Part shown: piece after piece, positions 19,327 through 28,871 of the stretch
How the letters are laid out: the number at the start of each line of letters is the position of its first letter
How positions within the stretch are numbered: the stretch's first letter is position 1
Origin: Pseudomonas hydrolytica
GTDB taxonomy: Bacteria; Pseudomonadota; Gammaproteobacteria; Pseudomonadales; Pseudomonadaceae
NCBI RefSeq assembly: GCF_021495345.1
Contig: NZ_CP099397.1
Location: forward strand, 62,001-126,000
DNA: 64,000 bases
Reading direction: 5' to 3'
Notes under the pieces: model-generated
The model's input: the letters and a program-made list of their open reading frames with translations, nothing else
Database searches by the model: none
Told to the model about the DNA's origin: nothing
Program-made: the position numbers and the translations under genes

Positions 19327-20845
19327 CCCCTCGCTGATGTTCAGCCAGATCCCCCAGCCGCTGCGCTATGCCGAGGCGCTGTTGCAGCGCTTCGCCCAAC
19401 TGGCCCGCCATGCCAGCGCCGACGCTCTGCTCGGCGGGCTGGTGGAAGCCGCCGCGCAGCTGTCTGCCAGCGAGCTGAGCCAGCTGTACCTGCTCGACGC
19501 CACCCACACCCGCCTGACCCTCAGCGCCGAATGGCAGGACGGCCAACTGCAGCGCCGTGCCGAGGCCAGCCTGCCCAGCGACTATGACGGCGAACAGTTG
19601 CTGCAGTACTGCCTGTGCCAGAACCAGCTGCTCAGCCTCACCGAGCTGGATAGCAGCCTGCACAGCATCGGCTTCCTCCCGGAAAGCGGCCAGCCCTGGC
19701 GCAGCCTGCTGTGCCAGCCGCTGCTGGACGAACACCGGCAGGTCAACGGCTTGCTCCTCATCGCCAGCCACAAGCCCCGCGAGCTGCAGGGCTTCGCCGG
19801 CTCCCTGGGCCAGCTCGGCGGCTTCGCCATTGCCCAGTTGCACCTGCTGCAGCGCCTGCGAGCACCGCAGAGCGAGGCCGCAGCGCAACCCACCCCAAGC
19901 TGCGCCAGCGGCTACGGCCTGATCGGCGACAGCCCGGCGATGCGCAGCGTGTACCAGCTGATCGGCAAGGTGCTGCACAACTCGGTCAGCGTTTTGCTGA
20001 CGGGCGAAACCGGTACCGGCAAGGAGCTGGTGGCACGTGCCATCCATGACTGTGGCTCCCGTCGCAGCAAAGCCTTCGTGGTGCAGAACTGCGCCTCGCT
20101 GCCGGAGAACCTGCTGGAGAGTGAGCTGTTCGGCTACCGCAAGGGCGCCTTCAGCGGCGCCGACCGCGACCATCAGGGCCTGTTCGATGCGGCCAATGGC
20201 GGCACCCTGTTCCTCGATGAAATCGGCGATATGCCGCTGAGCCTGCAAGCCAAGCTGCTGCGCGTGCTGCAGGAGGGTGAAGTGCGCCCGCTCGGTTCGA
20301 CCCGCACGCACAAGGTCGATGTGCGCATCGTCTCGGCCACGCACCACAATCTGCGCAGCCTGGTCGAGGACGGACGCTTTCGCGAAGACCTGTTCTATCG
20401 CTTGTCGCACTTTCCCATCGAGCTGCCGCCACTGCGCGCCCGCGGTGAGGACATCCTGCGCCTGGCGCGGCACTTCGCCGTCGAGGCCGCGTGCTTCCTG
20501 CAGCGCGATGCCTATCGCTGGTCGGAAGCGGCGCTGGAGCACCTGGCCGGCTACGCCTTCCCCGGCAACGTGCGCGAACTCAAGGGCCTGATCGCGCGTG
20601 CCGTGCTGCTGTGCGAGGGCGGCGAGCTGCTGCCCGAGCATTTCAGCCTGGAGCAGACGCCGAGCGAAGGCAGCGCACCGCTGAGCCTGCGCGAGCGCAT
20701 GGACCGGGTCGAACGCAATCTGCTGCTCGACTGCCTGCGCAAGAACCGCGGCAACCAGACCAATGCCGCCAACGAGCTGGGCCTGCCCCGGCGCACCCTG
20801 CTGTACCGCATGCAACGGCTGAAGATCAGCCCGAGCGAAGTGTGA
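19313..20845 (+). CDS. sfa: Sigma-54-dependent transcriptional activator Sfa
   Basis: The protein (510 residues from GTG 19313) has an N-terminal GAF-like region (about 20-180), a sigma-54 AAA+ domain with Walker A GETGTGKE and Walker [12 protein letters not shown], and a C-terminal Fis-type helix-turn-helix ([20 protein letters not shown]). The sigma-54-contacting loop reads GAFSGA rather than the usual GAFTGA. Candidate starts are GTG 19295, GTG 19313 and ATG 19337; 19313 is chosen because AAGGAA lies at suitable distance. Sfa proteins encoded in HSI-II-type T6SS activate sigma-54 promoters, probably including the one upstream of tssA. Confidence 0.9.
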
Positions 20846-21246
20846 TGGGAGAGGCCATGAAGAATTTACTGGGCTGTGTAGCGTCATTCGTGCTGGAGCC
20901 CATGATCTCCAGCGGACGAATTGGGCGAATCAAGTATCTGCTGCTCCATGTGTGGAGCGCCTGGCCACTTTTCCTGGTTATGGCCTTGAGCAACAAAAAC
21001 TCTCCGTTGTGGATGCAGTACGTGCTCTCGGTTCTCGTCGTTTTCGGTCTGATCTATTGGTGGATCGCCACGCTGACTGCCGGTGTTCGTCGCCTACATG
21101 ACCTGGGCCGGAGCGGCTACTGGGTACTGCTGATCAGTCTGATTTGGCCGCTGCTGCTGATCTGGCCTGGGCAACGCCAGGCCAATCGCTACGGTCCTCC
21201 TGTGTTGAAACGTTCCGCTGCCACGCAGATAGCCGGAGCGGCCTGA
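20845..21246 (+). CDS. DUF805 family membrane protein within the T6SS operon
   Basis: The 133-residue protein contains the DUF805 hallmarks GRIGRIKYLL near the N-terminus and GVRRLHDLGRSGYWVLL in the second half, with three to four hydrophobic helices, so it is an inner-membrane protein of unknown function. The ATG at 20845 overlaps the Sfa stop codon (TGATG); a second in-frame ATG at 20857 follows GGGAGAGG and may be the true start. DUF805 is not a known T6SS core component, so its place between sfa and fha is unusual. Confidence 0.8.
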   Translation: MGEAMKNLLGCVASFVLEPMISSGRIGRIKYLLLHVWSAWPLFLVMALSNKNSPLWMQYVLSVLVVFGLIYWWIATLTAGVRRLHDLGRSGYWVLLISLIWPLLLIWPGQRQANRYGPPVLKRSAATQIAGAA

Positions 21247-21283
21247 CATGTTCACTTTCACCTCTCTTCAAGGAGCGCATTCC

Positions 21284-21418
21284 ATGCTGCATCGCTACCG
21301 GACCGCCGCCCTGCTGGCCCTGGCCCTCGTCCTGGCCGGCTGCACTGGCAACTACAAGTTCAGCGACGACCAATACCGCCCGCTGGGCGATCCGCAAGCC
21401 GAGAAGCGCGGCCACTGA
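21284..21418 (+). CDS. Very small lipoprotein between DUF805 gene and tagH
   Basis: A 44-codon gene encodes MLHRYRTAALLALALVLAGC followed by a short hydrophilic tail ending RGH. The hydrophobic leader with lipobox LAGC predicts a lipoprotein of about 25 mature residues. An AAGGAG ribosome binding site sits at 21269-21274, 9 bp before the ATG. HSI-II-type clusters carry a small open frame (orfX) at this place, and this gene is probably its counterpart. The function is unknown; an accessory role at the T6SS membrane complex is conceivable only from context. Confidence 0.75.
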   Translation: MLHRYRTAALLALALVLAGCTGNYKFSDDQYRPLGDPQAEKRGH

Positions 21419-21438
21419 CCGCGAGGAGCACAGTCACC

Positions 21439-22635
21439 ATGGAACTGGTATTCGAGATGGTCAGCGCACAGCAGTTCGTGCCGGGTCTGCTGACCACCAA
21501 GACCTTCAAACAGGCCGGCGGCGTGATCGGTCGCGCCGAGGATTGCGACTGGGTGATTCCCGATCGCAAGCGCATCCTCTCCAGCCGTCACGCCGAGGTC
21601 AGCTATCGCGATGGCGCCTTCTACCTGACCGACACCAGCAGCAACGGCATCGCCCTCAAGGACAGCGGCGCCAGCCTGGCCAAGGGCCGCCCGCAGCGTA
21701 TCGAGCACGGCAGCGTGTACTGCCTGGGCGACTTCGAGATTCGCGCGCGGCTGATCCAGGATCCGGCCATGTTCGAGGGTGATATCGGCCTGCCGCAGGC
21801 AGCCGGCAGCATCATCCCCGACGACGCCTTCCTCGACCTCGATCCGCTCACCGCGCTGGAGCAGCAGGAGCGCGTCTACGCCGAGGTGGACGATCTGACC
21901 GCCGTGCTGCGCCCCAGCACCGCCCAGGCGCAGCAGCGTGACTACGCGCAGATCGACGAGGAAAACCTGTTGGTACCCGAGCTGGTGATGCCGACGCCGC
22001 CAGCGCAGCCGAAACCCGCGCCGGAGCCTGAGCGCCTGCCGCCGAGCTTCTGGGAAAAGTTCGCCGATGCCCTTGGCGTGCGCCTCGACGATCTCGACGA
22101 CGATGCCCGCGAAGCCCTGGCGCTCAACGCCGCCAAGCTGCTCAGGCAGAGCGTCGGCAGCCTGCAGCAGGCCCTGCGCACGCGCGGCGAGCTGAAGAAC
22201 GAGCTGCGTCTGGCCCTGACCACCGTGCAGGGCGCCGGCAACAACCCGCTCAAGCACGGCCTGGATAGCGGGGAGACGCTGACCGCCCTGCTGCGCGGCG
22301 GTAAACCCGGTCAGCTGCCTGCCGAGCAGGCCATCAGCCGCGGCTTTCGCGACCTGCAGGCGCACCAGGTGGCGTTGCTCGCCGCCAGCCGCGCGGCGGT
22401 CAAGGGCATGTTCGAGCAGTTCGCCCCGGAGCAGCTGGCCATGCGCTTCGAACGCAACGGCCGCAAGCCGCTGCTCGCCACCGCCGGCAGCCGCTGGCGC
22501 GCCTACCGCCGCCTGCATGCGGATCTGGCGCAGAACGACGACTGGAGCGACCGCCTGTTCACCCGCGATTTCGCCAGTGCCTACGAAGAGCAGGTTCGCC
22601 TGATCGCCACCCTCAATACCGACCTTCAAGGATGA
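21439..22635 (+). CDS. tagH: T6SS-associated FHA-domain protein TagH (Fha)
   Basis: The 398-residue protein has an N-terminal forkhead-associated domain (about residues 20-100) with GRAEDCDWVIPD, SSRHAEVSY and SSNGIALKD, the phosphothreonine-binding fold, and a C-terminal T6SS-FHA domain (about 205-395). Fha proteins are substrates or readers of the PpkA/PppA phosphorylation switch, and both enzymes are encoded downstream. The middle segment (about 110-200) is acidic and proline-rich, likely a linker. Its stop overlaps the TssJ start codon (ATGA). Confidence 0.93.
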   Translation: MELVFEMVSAQQFVPGLLTTKTFKQAGGVIGRAEDCDWVIPDRKRILSSRHAEVSYRDGAFYLTDTSSNGIALKDSGASLAKGRPQRIEHGSVYCLGDFEIRARLIQDPAMFEGDIGLPQAAGSIIPDDAFLDLDPLTALEQQERVYAEVDDLTAVLRPSTAQAQQRDYAQIDEENLLVPELVMPTPPAQPKPAPEPERLPPSFWEKFADALGVRLDDLDDDAREALALNAAKLLRQSVGSLQQALRTRGELKNELRLALTTVQGAGNNPLKHGLDSGETLTALLRGGKPGQLPAEQAISRGFRDLQAHQVALLAASRAAVKGMFEQFAPEQLAMRFERNGRKPLLATAGSRWRAYRRLHADLAQNDDWSDRLFTRDFASAYEEQVRLIATLNTDLQG

Positions 22636-23123
22636 TGCCCATGCCTCGCCTGCTTTCCCTCGCCTTCATCGCCGCGCTGCTGAGCCTGGCCGGCTGCGCC
22701 GCGCTGTCGCCCTATTCGAGCATGACCAAGCTGGACCTCAGCCTGGCCGGCAGCGACCAGCTCAACCCGGACCTGCACGGCCGCCCCTCGCCCATCGTGC
22801 TGCGCCTGATGGAGCTCAAGCACCCGGTGGCCTTCGAGAATGCCGATTTCTTCTCCCTCTACCAGCGTCCCAAGGAGGCCCTGGCGCCCGACCTGGTGAC
22901 CCTCGAGGAACTGGAGCTGCGCCCGGGCGAGACCCGCGAGCTGAAACTCTCGGTGGGTGAAGGCAGCCGCTACGTCGGCGTGCTCGCCGCCTACCGCGAC
23001 CTGCCGGAAGCCAACTGGCGCTACGTCATCGCCATCGACGAGCAGCAGCGCAACCAGGCGCGCCTGCGCCTCGACGAGCGCGGCATCCGCAACCTCGATG
23101 CCGAGCAGGAGCGCAGCCGATGA
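22632..23123 (+). CDS. tssJ: T6SS outer-membrane lipoprotein TssJ
   Basis: The 163-residue protein has a lipoprotein signal ending in LAGC (lipidated Cys near residue 22) and then the TssJ-type beta-sandwich with LDLSLAGSDQLNPDLHGRPSPIVLRLMELK (about residues 34-63). TssJ anchors the TssJLM membrane complex to the outer membrane by binding the periplasmic end of TssM. ATG 22632 overlaps the tagH stop; two further in-frame ATGs follow within four codons, so the exact start is uncertain. The gene overlaps tssK by 4 bp. Confidence 0.94.
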   Translation: MMPMPRLLSLAFIAALLSLAGCAALSPYSSMTKLDLSLAGSDQLNPDLHGRPSPIVLRLMELKHPVAFENADFFSLYQRPKEALAPDLVTLEELELRPGETRELKLSVGEGSRYVGVLAAYRDLPEANWRYVIAIDEQQRNQARLRLDERGIRNLDAEQERSR

Positions 23124-24451
23124 GCCAGCATAAAGTCATCTGGCAGGAAGGCATGCTGCTGCGCCCGCAGCACTTCCAGCAGAACGATCGCTACTTCGAG
23201 CACCAGCTCAAGGTGCGCACGCAGAAACTGGACAGCTACGCCTGGGGCTTCTTCGAACTGGAGATCGACCGCCAGTTCCTCAACATGGGCAAGCTGGTGG
23301 TGAGCAAGGCCAGCGGCGTGCTGCCCGACGGCAGCCTCTTCGACCTCGGCGCCGAACGCGAGCCGCTGGGCCTGGACGTGCCGCCGAACACCGGCAACAC
23401 CCCGGTGTACCTGGCGCTGCCGCTGGTCACCGGCAACCATATCGAGAGCCGCCGCCCGGAGCAGAAGGATGTGCTGGCACGCTACGTCGCCTTCGACGAG
23501 GAAGTCGCCGACTGCAACGCCGGCGACAGCAGCCACAGTCAGGTCAGCACCGGCCGCCCGGATTTCCGCCTGCTGCTCGGCGAGCAGCAGAGCGACCAGG
23601 CCTATGTGAAGCTCAAGCTGTGCGAGGTGCTCGACACCACGCCGGACGGGGTGATCAGCCTCGACCCGGAATTCAGCCCGACCTACGTCAACTTCCAGGC
23701 TTCCGGCTACCTGCTGAGCTGCCTCAAGGAAGTGATCAGCATGCTCGCCCACCGCGGTGACATCCTCGCCGAGCGCATCCGCGCCACCGGCAAGGTGGGC
23801 GGTGCCGAGGTCGGCGACTTCATGATGCTGCAGCTGATCAACCGCTACGAACCGATCCTGCGTCACCACCTGGGCGTCGAGCAGGTGCATCCGGAGCAGA
23901 TCTACCGCGAGCTGGTCGGCCTGCTCGGCGAGCTGGCGACCTTCTCCAGCGAGACCAAGCGCCCACGCCTGGAAGGCCGCTACCTGCACAGCGACCAGGG
24001 CATGAGCTTCCGCAAGCTGATGGACGCCATTCGCCAAGTGCTGTCGATGGTGCTCGAACAGCACGCCATCGAGATGCTCCTGCAGCAGCGCCAGTACGGC
24101 ATTCAGGTGTCGCCGCTGCACGACCACAAGCTGCTCGGCACCTCCAGCTTCGTGCTCGCCGCCAGCGCCCAGTGCGATTCCGAGGAGCTGCGCCAGCGTC
24201 TGCCGGCACACCTCAAGGTCGGCCCGGTGGAGCGCATCCGCCAGCTGGTCAACCTGCACCTGCCGGGGATCAAGGTCAAACCGCTGCCGGTGGCACCGCG
24301 GCAGATCCCCTTCCATTCGGGCAAGACCTACTTCGCCTTGGAGCTCAGCTCCGAGGAACTGGCGCAGCTGGAACGCTCCGGCGGCTTCGCCTTCCACGTG
24401 TCCGGCGAGTTCTCCGGGCTTGAGCTGAAATTCTGGGCGATCAGGAACTGA
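23120..24451 (+). CDS. tssK: T6SS baseplate protein TssK
   Basis: The 443-residue protein matches TssK from its first residues (KVIWQEGMLLRPQHFQQNDRYFE), through the shaft and neck, to the C-terminal FYFALELSSEE-like segment (TYFALELSSEELAQL). TssK trimers link the baseplate wedges to the TssL/TssM membrane complex. The gene overlaps the end of tssJ by 4 bp and is followed 2 bp later by tssL. Confidence 0.96.
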   Translation: MSQHKVIWQEGMLLRPQHFQQNDRYFEHQLKVRTQKLDSYAWGFFELEIDRQFLNMGKLVVSKASGVLPDGSLFDLGAEREPLGLDVPPNTGNTPVYLALPLVTGNHIESRRPEQKDVLARYVAFDEEVADCNAGDSSHSQVSTGRPDFRLLLGEQQSDQAYVKLKLCEVLDTTPDGVISLDPEFSPTYVNFQASGYLLSCLKEVISMLAHRGDILAERIRATGKVGGAEVGDFMMLQLINRYEPILRHHLGVEQVHPEQIYRELVGLLGELATFSSETKRPRLEGRYLHSDQGMSFRKLMDAIRQVLSMVLEQHAIEMLLQQRQYGIQVSPLHDHKLLGTSSFVLAASAQCDSEELRQRLPAHLKVGPVERIRQLVNLHLPGIKVKPLPVAPRQIPFHSGKTYFALELSSEELAQLERSGGFAFHVSGEFSGLELKFWAIRN

Positions 24452-24453
24452 CG

Positions 24454-25335
24454 ATGACCATCAAGGAAATGGAATACGGCCAGGATGACAAGACGGTCAT
24501 CCTCAACCGCAAGGGCGAAGCCCGCGCCGAAAGCCCGCTGACCGATTTCAGCGCGCCGCCGAAATTCGAGCAGTTGGAAGAACGCATGATCTTCGCCGCG
24601 CGCCTGCGCCCGGCAGAGAGCTTCAACATCAGCCTCAACCCGCTGGTGGCGGCGGCCTCCGCGCTGCTCTCTGAGGTGGTGCGGCTCAAGCACAGCTTCG
24701 AAAGCGAGGACCTGGACGCCCTCAACCAGCGCCTGACTCGCGAGATCAAGCTGTTCGAACACCGCGCCCTGCACGACGGCGCGGAAAGCAGCCAGGTGAT
24801 GGCCGCGCGCTACGTGCTGTGCACCGTGGTCGACGAGGCCGTGGTGACCACGCCCTGGGGCAACGAGAGCCAATGGTCGCAGATGAGCCTGCTGTCCTCC
24901 TTCCACAACGAGACCTTCGGTGGCGAGAAGTTCTTCCAGCTGCTCGAGCGCCTGTCGCGCAACCCGGTCAAGCACCTGCCGATGCTGGAGCTGATGTACC
25001 TGTGCCTGTCGCTCGGTTTCGAGGGCAAGTACCGCGTGCTGCCGCGCGGCATGCTCGAGCTGGAAGCGGTGCGCGACAGCCTCTACCGGCAGATCCGTCA
25101 GCTACGCGGCGACGTGCCGCGCGAAGTTTCGCCGCACTGGCAGGGCCTCAAGGACACCCGCCGGCGCCTGGTGCGCATCGTGCCGTGGTGGCTGGTGGCG
25201 CTGTTCACCCTGATGTGCCTGGTGATGATGTACGCCGGTTTCGCCTGGGTGCTCGGCGAGCAGCGCGACACCGTCCTCAAGCCGTATCAGCAACTCGACC
25301 CGGCCTCGGGTGTCAGCATGGATGACGTGAAATGA
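24454..25335 (+). CDS. tssL: T6SS inner-membrane protein TssL (DotU-like)
   Basis: The 293-residue protein has the DotU cytoplasmic domain (about residues 55-235), with ARYVLCTVVDEAVVTTPWG and SLLSSFHNETFGGEKFF, and one transmembrane helix near the C-terminus (about 247-268, PWWLVALFTLMCLVMMYAG). The short periplasmic tail lacks an OmpA-type peptidoglycan-binding domain, so peptidoglycan anchoring must come from another protein if it occurs. TssL, TssM and TssJ form the trans-envelope complex. It overlaps tssM by 4 bp. Confidence 0.96.
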   Translation: MTIKEMEYGQDDKTVILNRKGEARAESPLTDFSAPPKFEQLEERMIFAARLRPAESFNISLNPLVAAASALLSEVVRLKHSFESEDLDALNQRLTREIKLFEHRALHDGAESSQVMAARYVLCTVVDEAVVTTPWGNESQWSQMSLLSSFHNETFGGEKFFQLLERLSRNPVKHLPMLELMYLCLSLGFEGKYRVLPRGMLELEAVRDSLYRQIRQLRGDVPREVSPHWQGLKDTRRRLVRIVPWWLVALFTLMCLVMMYAGFAWVLGEQRDTVLKPYQQLDPASGVSMDDVK

Positions 25336-28300
25336 AGAGCTTCTTCGCCAAACTTGGCGCCTTTTTCCGCAAGACCTGGGTCTGGAGCCTGCTGCTGGTG
25401 CTGGTCCTCGCCCTGCTGGTGTGGTTCGTCGGCCCGCTGCTGGCGGTCGACGACTACAAGTTCTGGGAGTCGGCCACCAGCCGCCTGCTGACCATCAGCC
25501 TGCTGTTCCTGCTTTGGGGCCTGGCCATGGTGTTCGCCAGCTGGCGCGCCACCGCACGCAAGAAGGCCGAGGAGAACGACGCCGAGGCGCAGGAGCGCCT
25601 GCGTCGTGAGGAGCAGATCGGCGAGGAGCAGAATGAGCTGCGCCACCGCTTCAAGGACGCCCTGCGCACCCTCAAGCGCTCCAGCCTGTACCGCGGGCGC
25701 AGCGAGAAGTGGCGCAACGATCTGCCCTGGTACCTGCTGCTCGGCCCGCAGGGCAGCGGCAAGACCAGCCTGCTGGACTTCTCCGGCCTGGACTTCCCGC
25801 TCAACCGCGGCGACAACCAGCGCCTGACCAAGGACGTCTCCGGCACCCGTTATGCCGACTGGTACTTCGCCGATCACGCCGTGCTGATCGACACCGCCGG
25901 GCGCTACCTGACCCAGCCAGACGCGCAGGTCGACGGCCGCGCCTGGGGCACCCTGCTCGGCCTGCTGCGTCAGCGCCGCGCGCGCCCGCTCAACGGCGTG
26001 CTGGTGAGCATTCCGGTCGAGCAGCTGCAGGGCGGCAGCGAGGTGGAGCTGGAAACCCTGGCCCGCCAGACCCGCCAGCGCCTGCACGAGATCCATCAGC
26101 GCCTGGGCGCCGACGTGCCGGTCTACCTGGTGCTGAGCAAGGCCGACAAGGTGCTGGGCTTCGACGAGTTCTTCGACCAGCTGTCGCGCGAGGAGAGCGA
26201 GCAGGTGCTCGGCGCCAGCTTCCGCAAGGAGCAGAACGCCAGCGACGTGGCCGTGGTGCGCCAGGAGTTCGAAGAGCTGCTGCGCCGCCTCAACAGCCAG
26301 GTGATCCTGCGCATGCACCAGGAGCGCGACACCCAGCGCCGTGGCCGCATCCTCGACTTCCCGCACCAGCTCGGTCAGATCGGAGAGCGCCTGTGCCTAT
26401 TCATCGAGCTGGCCTTCGCCGGTAACCGCTACCAGCGCGCCAGCAAGCTGCGCGGCTTCTACCTGACCAGCGCGCCGCAGCTCAACGAACAGCTCGACCC
26501 GCTCACCGCCGGTATCGGCCGCAACCTCGGCCTGGCCGGCAGCGCGCTGCCGACCTTCCGCACGGGCCGTGCACGTTTCATCAACCACCTGCTCAGCCGG
26601 GTGATCTTCCCCGAGGCCGACCTGGCCGGGCTCGATCAGAAGGAAGTGCGCCGCATCGACTGGGGCCAGCGCGCCATGTATGCCACCGCCTTCGCCGTGC
26701 TGGCGCTGTTCGGCGTGCTCTGGGCCAGCGGCTTCTCGGCCAACCACGGGCGCCTGGAACAGCTGCGCGAGATCGCCCAGAAGCTCACCCGCGAGCACCA
26801 GGCGATCAACCCGCAGGACGACGCCCTGCAGACCCTCAAGGCGCTGGACAGCAGCTACGCCGCCACCCTGGTGTTCCCGCCCAAGGGCGAGGTGTCCTAC
26901 CTGCAGCGTACCGGCCTGTTCCAGGGTGAGGCGGTCAATCCGGCTGTTTATTCGACCTACCGCGCCGAGCTGGAAACCCTGCTGCTGCCACGTGTGGCGC
27001 GGCAGCTGGAGGCGCAGATCCGCGCCAACCTCGGCGACCGCGAGCGCCTGCTCGGCAGCCTGCGCGCCTACCTGATGCTCAACCTGGAAGAGCGCCGCGA
27101 CGCCGCCTTCCTCAAGGAGTGGGTGGCCGCCGACTGGTCGCTGCGCTATGCCGGCAACAGCCCGGCGCAACATGGCCTCAACACCCATTTCGCCCGTCTG
27201 CTCGACGAGTCCTTCGCGCCCTATGCGCTCAACGCCCAGCTGGTCGCCCAGGCGCGCCAGGTGCTGCGCAGCGAGTCGCTGGCCAACGTGGTCTATCGCA
27301 TGCTGCGTGAACAGGCGCGCAGCCTGCCGGACTACCGCCTGAGCCAGAAGCTCGGGCCGCAGGCCGGGCTGATCAATGGCAGCGACTACGCCATCCCCGG
27401 CTTCTACACCCAGGCCGGCTACAGCAAGACCTTCACCGCCCAGGGCGGCAACCTGGTGCGCGAGATCCTGCGCGACAACTGGGTGCTGGGCGAGGGCGAG
27501 AGCCTCAGCGCCGGCGACCTCGGCCGCCTGATGGTAGAGCTGGAGCAGCTGTACTTCCGCGATTACGGCAACTACTGGGGCGAGGCCATTGCCCAGCTCA
27601 GCCTGGAGCCGATCGGCAGTGCCGGCCGTGGTGCTGCCCTGCTCGGCGGCCTGACCGCGGCCAACTCGCCGCTGCTGCAACTGCTGGTGGAAGTGCGCGA
27701 CAACACCCGCTTCAAGGGCCTGGCCGAGGCCGCCGATGACGCCGGTGCCGCCGCCGAAGCGCTGGAGGGCGCCAAGGGCAAGCTGGGCAAGGCCGCCAAG
27801 CTGGCCAGCGCCGCTGCCGAACAGGCGCAGCAGGCCCTGGCCAAGAACACCCCGGACACCGCGCGCAAGACCCTGGAGCGCCGCTTCGAGGTGCTGCACA
27901 AGCTGCTCGACGACAACGGCGGTGCCGGCGTCGAACTGGCCGCCAGCCTGCAGGCATTGGACGAACTGCAGCGCCAGCTGGCCAGCCTGGCCAATGCCGG
28001 TGCCAGCGACCAGGCCGCGTTCGAGATGGCCAAGGCGCGCATGGCCGGCAAGCGCGATGCGATCAACCAGGTGCGCAGCGCCGCCGCGCGCCTGCCACAG
28101 CCGGTGGGCAACTGGCTGGCGCTGCTCGCCGAGGACAGCTGGACGCTGGTGCTCAATGATGCCTACCACTTCCTCAACCAGCGCTATCAGAGCGAGCTGT
28201 ACGCCGCCTACGACAACTCGCTGAAGCAGCGTTATCCGTTCAGCGCGCACAGCGAGAGCGACGTGGCAGTGGCGGATTTCCGCGAGTTCTTCAAGGCCCA

Positions 28301-28871
28301 GGGCATTGCCGAGCGCTTCTTCGACCAGTACCTGCGCCCCTTCGTCAGCGGCAGCTCCGACGAGTATCGCCTGCGCCGCGTCGATGACCGCGGCCTGCCG
28401 CTGTCGCGCGAGTTCCTCCTGCAGATGAGCCGCGCCCAGGTGATCCGCCGCAGCTTCTTCGCCGAGAACCCGGCCGAGCCGCAGGTGCTGTTCAAGCTCG
28501 AGCCCTACTCGCTGGACTCCAGCCTGAGCCGCGCCGACTTCCGCTTCGGCAAGCAACAGCTGGAATACCGCCACGGCCCGATCGTCGCCACCGCCTTCCG
28601 CTGGCCGGCGGCGAGCGAGGAAGACCGCACCAGCCTGGTGGTCGAGGAACTCGGCGGTCGCCGCGTCGGCATCGAGAAGAACACCGGCCCCTGGTCGCTG
28701 TTCCGCCTGCTCGACCTGATGGACGTGGACTACCACAGCGGTCGTGACGTGCTGATCCTCAAGGCCAACCTGGGCGGCCTGCACGCCAACTACCTGCTGC
28801 ACAGCCAGCGTTCGCCGAACCCGTTCGACATCGGCCTGCTGCGCAGCTTCAAGCTGCCGGCGACGCTCTGA
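25332..28871 (+). CDS. tssM: T6SS inner-membrane protein TssM (IcmF)
   Basis: The 1179-residue protein is the normal size for TssM. Two N-terminal transmembrane helices (about residues 18-40 and 48-72) precede a cytoplasmic NTPase-like domain with Walker A GPQGSGKTS near 138-146; a third helix (about 445-465) leads to the large periplasmic region that ends in the TssJ-binding C-terminal domain. TssM spans the periplasm and drives assembly of the membrane complex. It overlaps tssL and the phosphatase gene at its two ends (ATGA and TGATG). Confidence 0.96.
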   Translation: MKSFFAKLGAFFRKTWVWSLLLVLVLALLVWFVGPLLAVDDYKFWESATSRLLTISLLFLLWGLAMVFASWRATARKKAEENDAEAQERLRREEQIGEEQNELRHRFKDALRTLKRSSLYRGRSEKWRNDLPWYLLLGPQGSGKTSLLDFSGLDFPLNRGDNQRLTKDVSGTRYADWYFADHAVLIDTAGRYLTQPDAQVDGRAWGTLLGLLRQRRARPLNGVLVSIPVEQLQGGSEVELETLARQTRQRLHEIHQRLGADVPVYLVLSKADKVLGFDEFFDQLSREESEQVLGASFRKEQNASDVAVVRQEFEELLRRLNSQVILRMHQERDTQRRGRILDFPHQLGQIGERLCLFIELAFAGNRYQRASKLRGFYLTSAPQLNEQLDPLTAGIGRNLGLAGSALPTFRTGRARFINHLLSRVIFPEADLAGLDQKEVRRIDWGQRAMYATAFAVLALFGVLWASGFSANHGRLEQLREIAQKLTREHQAINPQDDALQTLKALDSSYAATLVFPPKGEVSYLQRTGLFQGEAVNPAVYSTYRAELETLLLPRVARQLEAQIRANLGDRERLLGSLRAYLMLNLEERRDAAFLKEWVAADWSLRYAGNSPAQHGLNTHFARLLDESFAPYALNAQLVAQARQVLRSESLANVVYRMLREQARSLPDYRLSQKLGPQAGLINGSDYAIPGFYTQAGYSKTFTAQGGNLVREILRDNWVLGEGESLSAGDLGRLMVELEQLYFRDYGNYWGEAIAQLSLEPIGSAGRGAALLGGLTAANSPLLQLLVEVRDNTRFKGLAEAADDAGAAAEALEGAKGKLGKAAKLASAAAEQAQQALAKNTPDTARKTLERRFEVLHKLLDDNGGAGVELAASLQALDELQRQLASLANAGASDQAAFEMAKARMAGKRDAINQVRSAAARLPQPVGNWLALLAEDSWTLVLNDAYHFLNQRYQSELYAAYDNSLKQRYPFSAHSESDVAVADFREFFKAQGIAERFFDQYLRPFVSGSSDEYRLRRVDDRGLPLSREFLLQMSRAQVIRRSFFAENPAEPQVLFKLEPYSLDSSLSRADFRFGKQQLEYRHGPIVATAFRWPAASEEDRTSLVVEELGGRRVGIEKNTGPWSLFRLLDLMDVDYHSGRDVLILKANLGGLHANYLLHSQRSPNPFDIGLLRSFKLPATL

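Noticed and set aside
26397..28802. 801-codon open frame on the minus strand opposite tssM
   Set aside because: Antisense artefact of high GC content, with no family similarity, opposite a complete TssM gene.
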